Positions 8,112-16,294 of a DNA stretch of 64,000 nucleotides are shown one piece after another. Within the stretch, counting starts at the first letter, position 1, and every line of letters begins with the position of its first letter. Both the position numbers and the translations under genes were made by a program. The notes below the pieces were generated by a model that saw only the letters and a list, made by a program, of their open reading frames with translations, did not search any database and was not told the DNA's origin. Source of the DNA: Candidatus Zixiibacteriota bacterium (lineage in GTDB: Bacteria; Zixibacteria; MSB-5A5; GN15; JAAZOE01); NCBI GenBank assembly GCA_023138975.1, contig JAGLON010000004.1:124001-188000 (forward strand), in the 5' to 3' direction.

Positions 8112-8576
8112 ATGAAAATAGTTCTTCAGCGAGTAAAAAAAGCCCGTGTAACGGTTTATGATAATCAGCACCCTGAGGGATACGTTTCCGGCGAAATCGC
8201 ATCGGGTCTGGCTCTTTTAGTTGGTTTTAAGGAAAATGATAACCTTGAATCAGCGGCTAAACTGGCGAAAAAAGTAATTGATTTGCGAATATTTGAAGAT
8301 GAAAACGGTAAAATGAACAAATCTGTTTCAGATATTCAAGGAGAATTGCTCATCGTTTCTCAGTTTACGCTCTATGGTGATACCAGAAAAGGCCGACGCC
8401 CCAGTTTTACCGGAACCATGCCGCCGGATGCCGCTGAAGAGATGTATCTTAAATTTGTACAATTACTTACAGACAGCGGACGGACGGTTAAAACCGGAGT
8501 ATTCGGCACTAAAATGGATGTGGAGATTATTAATGACGGTCCGGTTACCTTCATTCTCGAAGACCCAATGCCCTAA
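8112..8576 (+). CDS. dtd: D-aminoacyl-tRNA deacylase
   Basis: This 154-residue protein begins MKIVLQRVKKARVTV, the usual DTD N-terminus. It contains the catalytic 'SQFTLYGDTRKGRRPSF' (83-99) and the Gly-cisPro motif region 'NDGPVT' (141-146). DTD hydrolyses D-amino acids (and Gly from tRNA-Ala) off tRNA, acting as a translation proofreader. I chose the ATG at 8112 by family alignment; in-frame ATGs at 8052 and 8091 would add an atypical N-terminus, and none has a clear Shine-Dalgarno. The following maf gene starts inside its 3' end, so the two are translationally coupled. Confidence 0.93.
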   Translation: MKIVLQRVKKARVTVYDNQHPEGYVSGEIASGLALLVGFKENDNLESAAKLAKKVIDLRIFEDENGKMNKSVSDIQGELLIVSQFTLYGDTRKGRRPSFTGTMPPDAAEEMYLKFVQLLTDSGRTVKTGVFGTKMDVEIINDGPVTFILEDPMP

Positions 8577-9168
8577 TCTGCGTAAAATCACAGAATCACC
8601 GGGATTAGTATTGGCTTCTGGTTCACCCCGGAGAAAAACTATCCTGACGGAGATTGGCTTACGGTTTGATATACAAATATCAAATATAGAAGAGAAACAC
8701 GATGCCTACTTGCCTTCGGGAGAGCTTGCAACCGACCTTGCCCGGCAGAAAGCGATGGCCGTATCTCATGACGGAGAAAGAGTTTATCTTGGATGTGACA
8801 CCATCGTCGTATTCGATGGACAATTACTAAATAAACCGACTGATGAAAAGGATGCCTTGCGCATCTTAATTACCCTTGCTGGAAATACCCATTCGGTCTT
8901 CACTGGCATGGCACTGTATGATAGTCGGAGCAATAACTATCTATCCGGGTGTGAAGAAAGCCGAGTTACATTTAATAGCTGGGATACGGATAGGCTAAAG
9001 GAGTATATCAGCACCGGGGAACCAATGGATAAGGCCGGGGCCTACGGGATACAAGGGATGGGACGTTTTTTGGTTGACACCGTAGAGGGAAATATTGATA
9101 ATGTGATTGGCCTGCCCTTGGGCATTTTAGAGACCTTGGCAAGAAAGTATTGGGAGATGTATGTCTGA
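8533..9168 (+). CDS. maf: Maf-family nucleotide pyrophosphatase
   Basis: The protein has the Maf/Ham1-type motifs 'LVLASGSPRRKTIL', 'EEKHDAYLPSGEL', 'LGCDTIVVFDG' and 'GAYGIQGMGRFLVD'. Maf proteins hydrolyse non-canonical or certain canonical NTPs (dTTP/UTP type) to monophosphates and are linked to division control. The ATG at 8533 has GGAG 7 nt upstream and gives 211 residues, with about 20 residues ahead of the usual Maf N-terminus; the only later option is a CTG at 8578. It overlaps dtd by 44 nt and the next gene by 8 nt, so dtd-maf-rodZ-like-GT-smc-ftsY reads as one operon. Confidence 0.9.
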   Translation: MTVRLPSFSKTQCPNLRKITESPGLVLASGSPRRKTILTEIGLRFDIQISNIEEKHDAYLPSGELATDLARQKAMAVSHDGERVYLGCDTIVVFDGQLLNKPTDEKDALRILITLAGNTHSVFTGMALYDSRSNNYLSGCEESRVTFNSWDTDRLKEYISTGEPMDKAGAYGIQGMGRFLVDTVEGNIDNVIGLPLGILETLARKYWEMYV

Positions 9169-10084
9169 TTCATACAAACAAATAGGCGAAGTCCTGACCG
9201 CCACTCGCAAAGAACAGAATAAGGAATTGGCTGATTTGGCGGAATCAACCAAGATAATGGAAAGATATCTGGCCGCCCTCGAAGCTGGTGACCCATCACA
9301 ATTACCTTCACCGACCTATTTTCTCTTATTTGCCCGCAGTTATGCCCAAAACTTAGGCCTTGATCCGGGTGTAATTGATGAGATGGCTGATCGTGATGTG
9401 TCAGCTGCCAACGGCGGACTAAAGGAGCCCGAAGCCGAACCTAAGGAACCGCTTGATGAGAAAGCCCGTGCGAAACAGTCTAATAAATACCTCATCATTT
9501 TCATGGTTGTCTTAATAGTCGTAATCGGAAGCCTTTTGGTTTATAATTTTGCCCTTATAGAAAAAGAACCCGAACTATCAAGCCCTGCTGAGGATAAAGC
9601 GGCAACCATCGAAACAGAACAGGACTTGACTAATTTAGAGAAAGCGGGACTCAATATTGAGCCGTATCAACCGGCGCCTCCGCTAAAAATGCATCTGGCG
9701 GCAAAACAGGATGTATGGACGATGGTGGTTCGCGATGGCGACACAATCTTAAATCGTGAACTTAAGGCCGGCGAACAAAGACGCTGGGAAGCCAAGTACC
9801 GTTACCAATTGACAATAGGAATTTCAACCGCTGTTAATTTGACTCTGAACGGAGAGGAAGTCGCTCCACTAAGCGACCGCCCCCGCACCATATCTAACTT
9901 GGAAATTAATCAGATAAACTATAAAGACTTTTTACTTGTTAACAACCCGGTTGTTAAGAGGCCCCCGGTTGAAGCTCCCAAGACTACCTCGTCCCCGCCT
10001 GAAGTACAGCCCGAAAACCAACCGGTATCTCAACCACTAATTCCGCCGGATAGCGGTACAGGAGATTCCGGAAATGGGAATTAA
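9161..10084 (+). CDS. RodZ-like protein: helix-turn-helix, one membrane helix, DUF4115
   Basis: Residues 1-75 form an XRE-type helix-turn-helix ('IGEVLTATRKEQNKELADLA', 'TKIMERYLAALEAGDPSQLP'). An acidic/basic linker leads to one membrane helix (about 110-130). The periplasmic part (about 175-250) matches the DUF4115 beta domain of RodZ, and a Pro-rich tail ends the protein. RodZ links MreB to the elongasome in the inner membrane; mreB lies elsewhere in this window (42.7-43.7 kb). The start codon overlaps maf by 8 nt and the end overlaps the next gene by 11 nt. Orthology to RodZ is likely but based on architecture. Confidence 0.82.
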   Translation: MSDSYKQIGEVLTATRKEQNKELADLAESTKIMERYLAALEAGDPSQLPSPTYFLLFARSYAQNLGLDPGVIDEMADRDVSAANGGLKEPEAEPKEPLDEKARAKQSNKYLIIFMVVLIVVIGSLLVYNFALIEKEPELSSPAEDKAATIETEQDLTNLEKAGLNIEPYQPAPPLKMHLAAKQDVWTMVVRDGDTILNRELKAGEQRRWEAKYRYQLTIGISTAVNLTLNGEEVAPLSDRPRTISNLEINQINYKDFLLVNNPVVKRPPVEAPKTTSSPPEVQPENQPVSQPLIPPDSGTGDSGNGN

Positions 10085-10646
10085 GTCGCTGGCAGCCAAA
10101 ATGGTTTTATCTCGAGCTTCTTCCAAAGTCGCGGTTGCTCCGCTTTCGCTTCCGCTTGAGTTAAAAGGAAAAACATTATTGGTTTTGTTACCGGCCATTC
10201 AGCGTGACTTGACGATAGTGAAACAAATATTGCCGGAAGTAACGACCTATTTTGGAGATCGTAACGTTTTCCTAATGGCTTGTCCCGACACCCATGTCGA
10301 GTCGATTTTCCCATCTAAGGGATTTCGTATCATGTCTCCAAAAAAATCTGATGCCAATTGGTGCGAACTGCCGTCAAAGGTCTTTTTAGATAGGCTGAGT
10401 CAAAAAAAGTTTGATTACATCTTCGATACCAACCTTGAGGAGAATCAATTTGCGGCGCGGATTCTCCTACAATTCCCCGAGGCGATTCGTTTCGGCAGCA
10501 CCGGGCATCTCGGTTTGCCGTATATTAATCTTGAGGTCAAAACAAATTATTTGCGCGATCGTCGTCTCATCTACCGCTCTATCCTTGAGGTGGTCGGTAA
10601 TCTTGCCAAACCCACCGGACCGCACAAAACAGTAAGCGAGGAATAA
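10074..10646 (+). CDS. Short glycosyltransferase-9-like protein (half-length)
   Basis: The 190 residues resemble the N-terminal Rossmann half of a GT9/heptosyltransferase: 'GKTLLVLLPAIQRDLTIVKQ' and 'KKFDYIFDTNLEENQFAARI', then 'FPEAIRFGSTGHLGLPYINL'. The C-terminal donor-binding half is absent, so catalysis as a normal GT-B enzyme is unlikely. It overlaps the RodZ-like gene by 11 nt and precedes smc by 1 nt, which argues that it is a real, co-translated protein. The fold call is by pattern only and the function is unknown. Confidence 0.65.
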   Translation: MGIKSLAAKMVLSRASSKVAVAPLSLPLELKGKTLLVLLPAIQRDLTIVKQILPEVTTYFGDRNVFLMACPDTHVESIFPSKGFRIMSPKKSDANWCELPSKVFLDRLSQKKFDYIFDTNLEENQFAARILLQFPEAIRFGSTGHLGLPYINLEVKTNYLRDRRLIYRSILEVVGNLAKPTGPHKTVSEE

Positions 10647-10647
10647 C

Positions 10648-13600
10648 GTGTACTTAAAAAATCTTGAGTTAGTCGGATTCAAATCGTTTCCGGAAAAATC
10701 TCAATTCCTGTTCAATAAAGGCATCACCTCCATCGTCGGCCCCAACGGCTGCGGAAAATCAAATCTTCTTGACGCTCTGCGATGGGTCTTGGGCGAGCAA
10801 AGGACTTCGCTTTTAAGAGGTACAAAAATGGAAGAGGTTATTTTCGCCGGTACGAGAACACTCAAGCCTCTAGGCATGGCCGAAGTGTCTTTGAATATAG
10901 ATAATAAAGACGGGTCACTCCCATCCCAATACGGCGAATTGACTGTTTCCCGGCGTCTTTATCGTTCCGGTGAGTCCGAATACCTGATAAATAAAGTTCC
11001 CTGCCGCCTAAAAGACATAACCGATCTATTCGCCGATAGCGGTGTCGGCGCACACGCATACGCTATCATCCAGCAGGAAATGGTTGATGCCATATTATCG
11101 GATAAGAACGAGGAGCGCCGTTTTCTGTTTGAAGAAGCTGCCGGAATAACACGCTACAAACAACGCAAGAAAGCGGCGGAAAGAAAACTTGAAGCGACTG
11201 AACATGATTTGCTTCGTTTGCAGGATATACTATCCGAGGTAACAACCAGGGTGCGTTCACTCAAACGCCAGGTAAATAAAGCTGAGCGGTATAAAACCGT
11301 ATCTGAAGAGCTAAAAAGCTGGGATTTGTTTAATGCCCGCACCCGCTATGACGATTTCACGCAGAGTAAAAAAGAACTGGCCATAAAATCAAAATCACTA
11401 GACGATCAAAAGATTGCGATAGAAGCGCAGTTGAATAGTAAATTTGCCGAACTTGAGAAATCCCGCACCTTGCTAACTGAAATAGACGGCGAACTCTCAG
11501 AACTCGGAAGCCGGGTGTATGATCTCTCTGAAAAAGCCCATGAAATGGAAACACGCATTTCGGTTAACCGGGAGAAAAAAGAAAACCTGTCCCACTCCGC
11601 CGAACAAAACCGTGAAGAAATAGTTGCTCTAACGAAACGAGCCGAAGTGATTCGCGAGGAAAAAGCCAAGGCTGAAGAAGAAGTCAATCGGTTGAACGAT
11701 GAAATCGCGGCGATGTCATCCAAGCTCTATGATGCTGTAAATCGTCAGAAATTGGCCGACGAGGAATTCCTACGTTTCCGGTCAGCCACCGAAAACGAAA
11801 ACGCGAAACTGTACGATCTTGAAGGCCGTCTTTCATCAGGCCGCACTGATTCTGCCAATATTGAAGAACAGTTATCAGATCTGCAATCCGAAACAGATAT
11901 CCAAAATAAACGTAAAAGCAATCTTATTGAAGAAAAGAATAAACGACGTGGCGCAATATCATTACTGCAAAGTCAGATAGATACTGCCCGCTCCGAAGTT
12001 GAGTCCGGGGATAAATCGCTTTCGGAAAAAGAAATCGCTCTTGAAAATTCAATTTCACACCTGGACCAGCTGAAAGATCAACAGACCGAAGTTTCTTCAA
12101 GTTTCGAGGCTACTCTCGCCCGCAAGAATCTTTTGTCTGAGATGATAGAACATTATGAAGGTTACGGCAGCGGCGTGGTCGCTATCTTTGACGTGGCTTC
12201 CCGCTGGGTTGATGTTACCGGCACAGTCGCCGATTTTGTCCGTCCGGTTAAGGGTCTGCAAACAGCCATCGAAGCGGCTCTTGGTGAAGCAGCTCAGTAT
12301 ATCATTTGTTCGAACACCGAAACGGCTCATCAGGCGGTTTCATATTTGCGCGAGCAAAAAGCCGGGCGCGCGACTTTTTTGATTTTGGAGAAACTGGCTG
12401 AGACCATCAACCGCCCCGAACTTCCGCAGATTGACGGGTTAATGGGCTGGGCCGATGAATTAGTCGAGTGCGACGAACGTTACGCTCGCGTCCCAAAAAC
12501 ATTGCTTGGCCGTACGGTTATCTGTGAAAATAATAACTGCGCTCAGCAAGTATTGAGTCAAATGCCTGACGGATATCGCGTCGCCACTGTAAACGGTGAT
12601 TTATTCTCCCGTGATGGAATCATCACCGGAGGAGCATCTGAGGATATTTCCCTTATCGGCCGTAAGAATGAAGTCGAAACACTTGAGGGAAAAATCAACG
12701 AACTCAACAATCGCGCCAACAGTATTCGGGAAAAACAGGCTCAGACAAATCTCTCTATCGGTGAGCTTCGTCAATCAATTATTAAAACCAAAGAGAAACT
12801 GGAAGAAGATAAAAATAGCCTGAGCGATTTGACTTCCGGACTGAAGGAAGAGCAGTTCAAGATTAACGCCGCTGATGAGGTTATAACCAGCATCGAACAG
12901 AATCTCGACCAGATTACTCAGAAGCTGGAACGCCTGAAACATAGGCAATATACATTGGCGCTTGACTTTGATCAGCTCGATAAAGAGAAAGAAAATCTGG
13001 CAACGCTGGTTCAAGATAAAAAAACCCGTTTGACCGAGCTTGAGGAAGCAGTGCAACTGAGCAGTAATGATGTCAATCGTCTGAATGTCGAAAATATTGA
13101 AAAGGACAGCAAACGCAGCCACGCGGTTTCTCAGGTTGAATACTATGACGAGATGCTTAAGGATATAGACGCCAACACGACCCAGAAAGAGCATTATATA
13201 GAGGAAGCCGAAAAATCAACGGCTGAATTGAGTGAACTACTTATCGATGATGAGAAGCAACTAAAGGAAATATTCGACGAACGCCAGCGGGAAACCGAAG
13301 TGCAGCAAGTGACACGGAACCGCCGTGATGAAACTACCGGTAGTGTCAATGGACTTGATGATTCTATTAAGGCTCTGAGAAAAGAACGAGATGATATCGG
13401 CGAAGAAGCACATACGGCGGATATTAAGGAAACTGAAGTCAATTCCCGTATTGAACAACTGGAAGAGCGTATTTTAGGTGAGCACCATATTCATATTCAT
13501 GAGTTGGAGATTGAATCTCCTAATTCTGAGATTACAGCTGAGCAAGCGGAAGAGCATGTCGATGAACTCCGTGGTAATATCCGGAAAATGGGGATTGTAA

Positions 13601-14280
13601 ACCTGCTTGCACTTGAAGAATACGATGAGCAAAAACAGCGGCAGGAGTTTTTATCCAAACAGCTTGATGATTTGATTACGGCCAAATCAACGCTAAAGTC
13701 AACGATTCAGAAAATCAATCAAACAGCCAAAGCGATGTTTTTGGAAACGATTAACAAGGCTCGCGACAATTTCAAGCAGATGTATCAGGAACTGTTCACC
13801 GGCGGTGAAGCCGATATTATTTTGGAAGATGAATCTGATCCGCTCGAATCCCGCATCGAAATCGTTTCCCGCCCGCGCGGTAAAAAACCACTGACGATTA
13901 CTCAGCTTTCCGGCGGAGAAAGAGCTCTGACAGCTATCTCTCTCCTCTTCGCACTCTACATGGTTAAGCCTTCCCCATTCTGTTTCTTAGACGAAATCGA
14001 CGCGCCGCTCGATGATGTCAACGTCGGACGGTTCCTGAAAATCGTTCGGACATTTGCGCGTCAGACACAGTTCGTGATTATCACGCATAACAAAATCACG
14101 ATGGAAGCGGCCGACACGCTTTACGGTGTTACAATGGAAGAACCAGGCGTAAGCAAAGTTGTCGCGGTACGGTTCAAGAAAGAAGCCGAGACAGATGACA
14201 CGATTTTGGACCTTCATTATTCCCGAGAAACACAATTAGCTCAGGAAACTGATAATCAACAGGAACAGCAAGCAGGCTAA
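10648..14280 (+). CDS. smc: Chromosome segregation ATPase SMC
   Basis: This full-length 1,210-residue SMC has Walker A 'GPNGCGKSN' (31-39), a first coiled coil, a hinge domain at about 505-680 ('GYGSGVVAIFDVASRW', 'VKGLQTAIEAALGEAAQYII'), a second coiled coil, the ABC signature 'LSGGERALTAISLLF' near 1090, and Walker B 'FCFLDEIDAPLDD' near 1110. With ScpA and ScpB (encoded at 44.6-46.5 kb) it forms the bacterial condensin that extrudes DNA loops. It starts with GTG at 10648, 1 nt after the previous stop codon. Its last base pair overlaps the ftsY start (TAATG). A Gln/Glu-rich tail follows the ATPase head. Confidence 0.97.
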   Translation: MYLKNLELVGFKSFPEKSQFLFNKGITSIVGPNGCGKSNLLDALRWVLGEQRTSLLRGTKMEEVIFAGTRTLKPLGMAEVSLNIDNKDGSLPSQYGELTVSRRLYRSGESEYLINKVPCRLKDITDLFADSGVGAHAYAIIQQEMVDAILSDKNEERRFLFEEAAGITRYKQRKKAAERKLEATEHDLLRLQDILSEVTTRVRSLKRQVNKAERYKTVSEELKSWDLFNARTRYDDFTQSKKELAIKSKSLDDQKIAIEAQLNSKFAELEKSRTLLTEIDGELSELGSRVYDLSEKAHEMETRISVNREKKENLSHSAEQNREEIVALTKRAEVIREEKAKAEEEVNRLNDEIAAMSSKLYDAVNRQKLADEEFLRFRSATENENAKLYDLEGRLSSGRTDSANIEEQLSDLQSETDIQNKRKSNLIEEKNKRRGAISLLQSQIDTARSEVESGDKSLSEKEIALENSISHLDQLKDQQTEVSSSFEATLARKNLLSEMIEHYEGYGSGVVAIFDVASRWVDVTGTVADFVRPVKGLQTAIEAALGEAAQYIICSNTETAHQAVSYLREQKAGRATFLILEKLAETINRPELPQIDGLMGWADELVECDERYARVPKTLLGRTVICENNNCAQQVLSQMPDGYRVATVNGDLFSRDGIITGGASEDISLIGRKNEVETLEGKINELNNRANSIREKQAQTNLSIGELRQSIIKTKEKLEEDKNSLSDLTSGLKEEQFKINAADEVITSIEQNLDQITQKLERLKHRQYTLALDFDQLDKEKENLATLVQDKKTRLTELEEAVQLSSNDVNRLNVENIEKDSKRSHAVSQVEYYDEMLKDIDANTTQKEHYIEEAEKSTAELSELLIDDEKQLKEIFDERQRETEVQQVTRNRRDETTGSVNGLDDSIKALRKERDDIGEEAHTADIKETEVNSRIEQLEERILGEHHIHIHELEIESPNSEITAEQAEEHVDELRGNIRKMGIVNLLALEEYDEQKQRQEFLSKQLDDLITAKSTLKSTIQKINQTAKAMFLETINKARDNFKQMYQELFTGGEADIILEDESDPLESRIEIVSRPRGKKPLTITQLSGGERALTAISLLFALYMVKPSPFCFLDEIDAPLDDVNVGRFLKIVRTFARQTQFVIITHNKITMEAADTLYGVTMEEPGVSKVVAVRFKKEAETDDTILDLHYSRETQLAQETDNQQEQQAG

Positions 14281-15200
14281 TGAGAAATTTCTTCAAGAGC
14301 TTTAAAAAAGGGCTCTCCAAAACAAAAGACAACATTGTCGGTAAAGTCCGGCAGGCGGTTGGAATGGCCGCCAAGGTAGATGATAATCTCCTTGATGAAA
14401 TCGAGGAGATTCTTATTCAGGGTGATGTCGGTGTTTCGGCCTCAATGAAAATCATAGAAAACCTCAAGAAAAAAGTCGCCCATGATAACATCAAAGATGC
14501 TGAGCAGGTCATCACCGAACTTAAGACTGAAATTTCTTTGATTATTCAATCTGACCGCGACCCGGGTCAACTGAATGAAGTCGGCCCTACCGTCTGGCTG
14601 ATAATGGGCGTTAATGGCACCGGCAAGACAACGTCAGTCGGCAAGCTGGCCAAATACTTCTCGGATAGCGGCAAGAAAACTATGGTTGCGGCCTGTGATA
14701 CATTTAGGGCCGCCGCAGTAGAACAGCTAAGCATCTGGGCTGAACGTTCCGGGGTTGAATTTATAAAAGCCAAAGACGGCACTGACCCCGCCTCGGTCGC
14801 ATTTGATGCCGTATCGGCCGCCAAAGCACGAGGAATCGATATTCTTCTGGTTGACACTGCCGGAAGACTGCATACGAAATCACATCTAATGGAAGAACTC
14901 GGGAAAATAAAACGAGTTATATCCAAAGTTGTCCCTGTAGAAAACATTAAACCCAAATTGGTACTTGACGGTACTACCGGACAAAATGCGTTGTCTCAGG
15001 TAAAGATATTTACCGATGCGGTTGAGGGTTGCGACGGTTTGATTGTAACAAAATTAGACGGTACGGCCAAAGGCGGTGTGGTTATAGCTATAGCAGAAGA
15101 AATGTCGGTTCCGATTGATTTTATCGGGCTTGGTGAACAGATCGATGATTTGAAACCCTTCGACCCGCAATCCTACGTAGACGCGCTGTTTGAGAAATAA
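14280..15200 (+). CDS. ftsY: Signal recognition particle receptor FtsY
   Basis: This 306-residue NG-domain GTPase has the helical N domain at 1-95, G1 'GVNGTGKTTSVGKLAKYF' near 110, 'ACDTFRAAAVEQL', G3 'DTAGRLHTKSHLMEEL' near 191, G4 'TKLDGTAKGG' near 257, and the closing 'IGLGEQIDDLKPFDP'. It docks ribosome-SRP complexes at the membrane. The acidic A domain found in E. coli is absent, as in many bacteria. The start overlaps the smc stop codon. A 6-bp inverted repeat (15228-15252, GGACCT/AGGTCC) follows the gene but lacks a T-run. Confidence 0.96.
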   Translation: MRNFFKSFKKGLSKTKDNIVGKVRQAVGMAAKVDDNLLDEIEEILIQGDVGVSASMKIIENLKKKVAHDNIKDAEQVITELKTEISLIIQSDRDPGQLNEVGPTVWLIMGVNGTGKTTSVGKLAKYFSDSGKKTMVAACDTFRAAAVEQLSIWAERSGVEFIKAKDGTDPASVAFDAVSAAKARGIDILLVDTAGRLHTKSHLMEELGKIKRVISKVVPVENIKPKLVLDGTTGQNALSQVKIFTDAVEGCDGLIVTKLDGTAKGGVVIAIAEEMSVPIDFIGLGEQIDDLKPFDPQSYVDALFEK

Positions 15201-15343
15201 ATTGAGTACTTGATAATCAAAATAACAGGACCTATTTACGGAAGTCAGGTCCATCCCTATACTTTTAATTTTCGCTTGTATATCAATCTCCTCCCTCCTA
15301 TAATTTCAGTATTGATAGAATTTTATTTCTGAAAGGCGCAACC

Positions 15344-15742
15344 ATGACCGGATCGTTTACAGTTTCAACTTCCAGCCGATGCCAGCTTATCGATATCACC
15401 TCAGATATCCAAGACGCAATTGGAGAATCAAAAGTCAAAGACGGCATTGTCGTCGCCTTTATTGCACACACAACGGCCGGCATAACAATCAATGAAAACG
15501 CCGATCCCGACGTAAAACATGATATGCTGATGCATCTTGAAAAACTTGTACCTCAATCACGGGAATTTCATCATGCCGAGGGCAATTCCGATTCTCATAT
15601 CAAGGCCTCTATGATGGGTTCATCGGTAACGATTATCCTTTCTGATGGCCGGATGAATCTCGGTACCTGGCAGGGGATATATTTTTGCGAGTTTGACGGG
15701 CCCCGAACTCGCAAAGTATGGATTAAAATTATAGAGGGGTAG
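15344..15742 (+). CDS. YjbQ / UPF0047 family protein
   Basis: This 132-residue protein matches the whole YjbQ family: 'ITSDIQDAIGESKVKDGIV', the His-containing 'FIAHTTAGITINENADPDV', 'HAEGNSDSHIKASMMGSSV' and 'LGTWQGIYFCEFDGPRTRKV'. The family has been annotated as a secondary thiamine-phosphate synthase enzyme, but its physiological role is unclear. The ATG at 15344 has AAAGG upstream. It is followed by rlmH after 3 nt, so the pair is likely co-transcribed and separate from ftsY (144-nt gap). Confidence 0.92.
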   Translation: MTGSFTVSTSSRCQLIDITSDIQDAIGESKVKDGIVVAFIAHTTAGITINENADPDVKHDMLMHLEKLVPQSREFHHAEGNSDSHIKASMMGSSVTIILSDGRMNLGTWQGIYFCEFDGPRTRKVWIKIIEG

Positions 15743-15745
15743 CTT

Positions 15746-16216
15746 ATGCTTTCTATTCATATTATTGTCGTAGGCAAAGACAAGGATAAGGGAATTGCCG
15801 AACTAAGCGCTCATTTCAAAAAAATGATCAGAAAATATGCTCGGCTGGAAATGACATTTGTCCCGGAGTCCAAGTATAATAGCTCGACCGATATATCAAA
15901 AGCCCGCGCCGTTGAAGCGGATGCTATCCTGGGGCGACTCAAGGGAGGCTATATCATCTCGCTTGAGGTTACCGGCCAATCACTAAACACCCATTTATTT
16001 GCCGAGAGGTTGAACCTGATTCAACTCCAGGGAAACTCAAAGATTGATTTTATTATTGGGGGACCGTTTGGACTTGATGCCAAAATCAGCCAAAAAGCCG
16101 ATATGCTGCTTAGCTTCTCATCCCTGACTATGTCTCATCAAATCATCCGTCTCGTGCTTCTGGAGCAGCTCTATCGAGTATTAAATATGAATGCTGGCGG
16201 CAGCTACCACAAGTAA
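15746..16216 (+). CDS. rlmH: 23S rRNA (pseudouridine-1915 N3) methyltransferase RlmH
   Basis: This 156-residue SPOUT methyltransferase has the family's AdoMet knot: 'FIIGGPFGLDAKISQKADML', 'LSFSSLTMSHQIIRLVLLEQLYRV' (quoted here in two parts: LSFSSLTMSHQ and IIRLVLLEQLYR) and the closing 'GGSYHK'. RlmH methylates pseudouridine 1915 in helix 69 of 23S rRNA on 70S ribosomes. It lies 3 nt after yjbQ and is followed by a shared terminator with the convergent giant surface-protein gene. Confidence 0.95.
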   Translation: MLSIHIIVVGKDKDKGIAELSAHFKKMIRKYARLEMTFVPESKYNSSTDISKARAVEADAILGRLKGGYIISLEVTGQSLNTHLFAERLNLIQLQGNSKIDFIIGGPFGLDAKISQKADMLLSFSSLTMSHQIIRLVLLEQLYRVLNMNAGGSYHK

Positions 16217-16242
16217 GCTCGCTCATTAATATTCAGTTTTAA

Positions 16243-16280
16243 AACGAAAAAGCCCGCCAGACAGTGGCAGGCTTTTCCTT
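16243..16280. terminator. Bidirectional terminator between rlmH and the giant surface protein gene
   Basis: The stem AGCCcGCCA/TGGCaGGCT (one mismatch; about 16251-16273) is flanked by AAAA on the left and TTTT on the right, so it can serve both convergent transcripts. Confidence 0.8.
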
Positions 16281-16294
16281 GTGAGATGGGGTGT

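Noticed and set aside
15228-15252. Inverted repeat GGACCT...AGGTCC after ftsY as a terminator
   Set aside because: Only 6 bp with a 13-nt loop and no T-run; not strong enough to list as a terminator.
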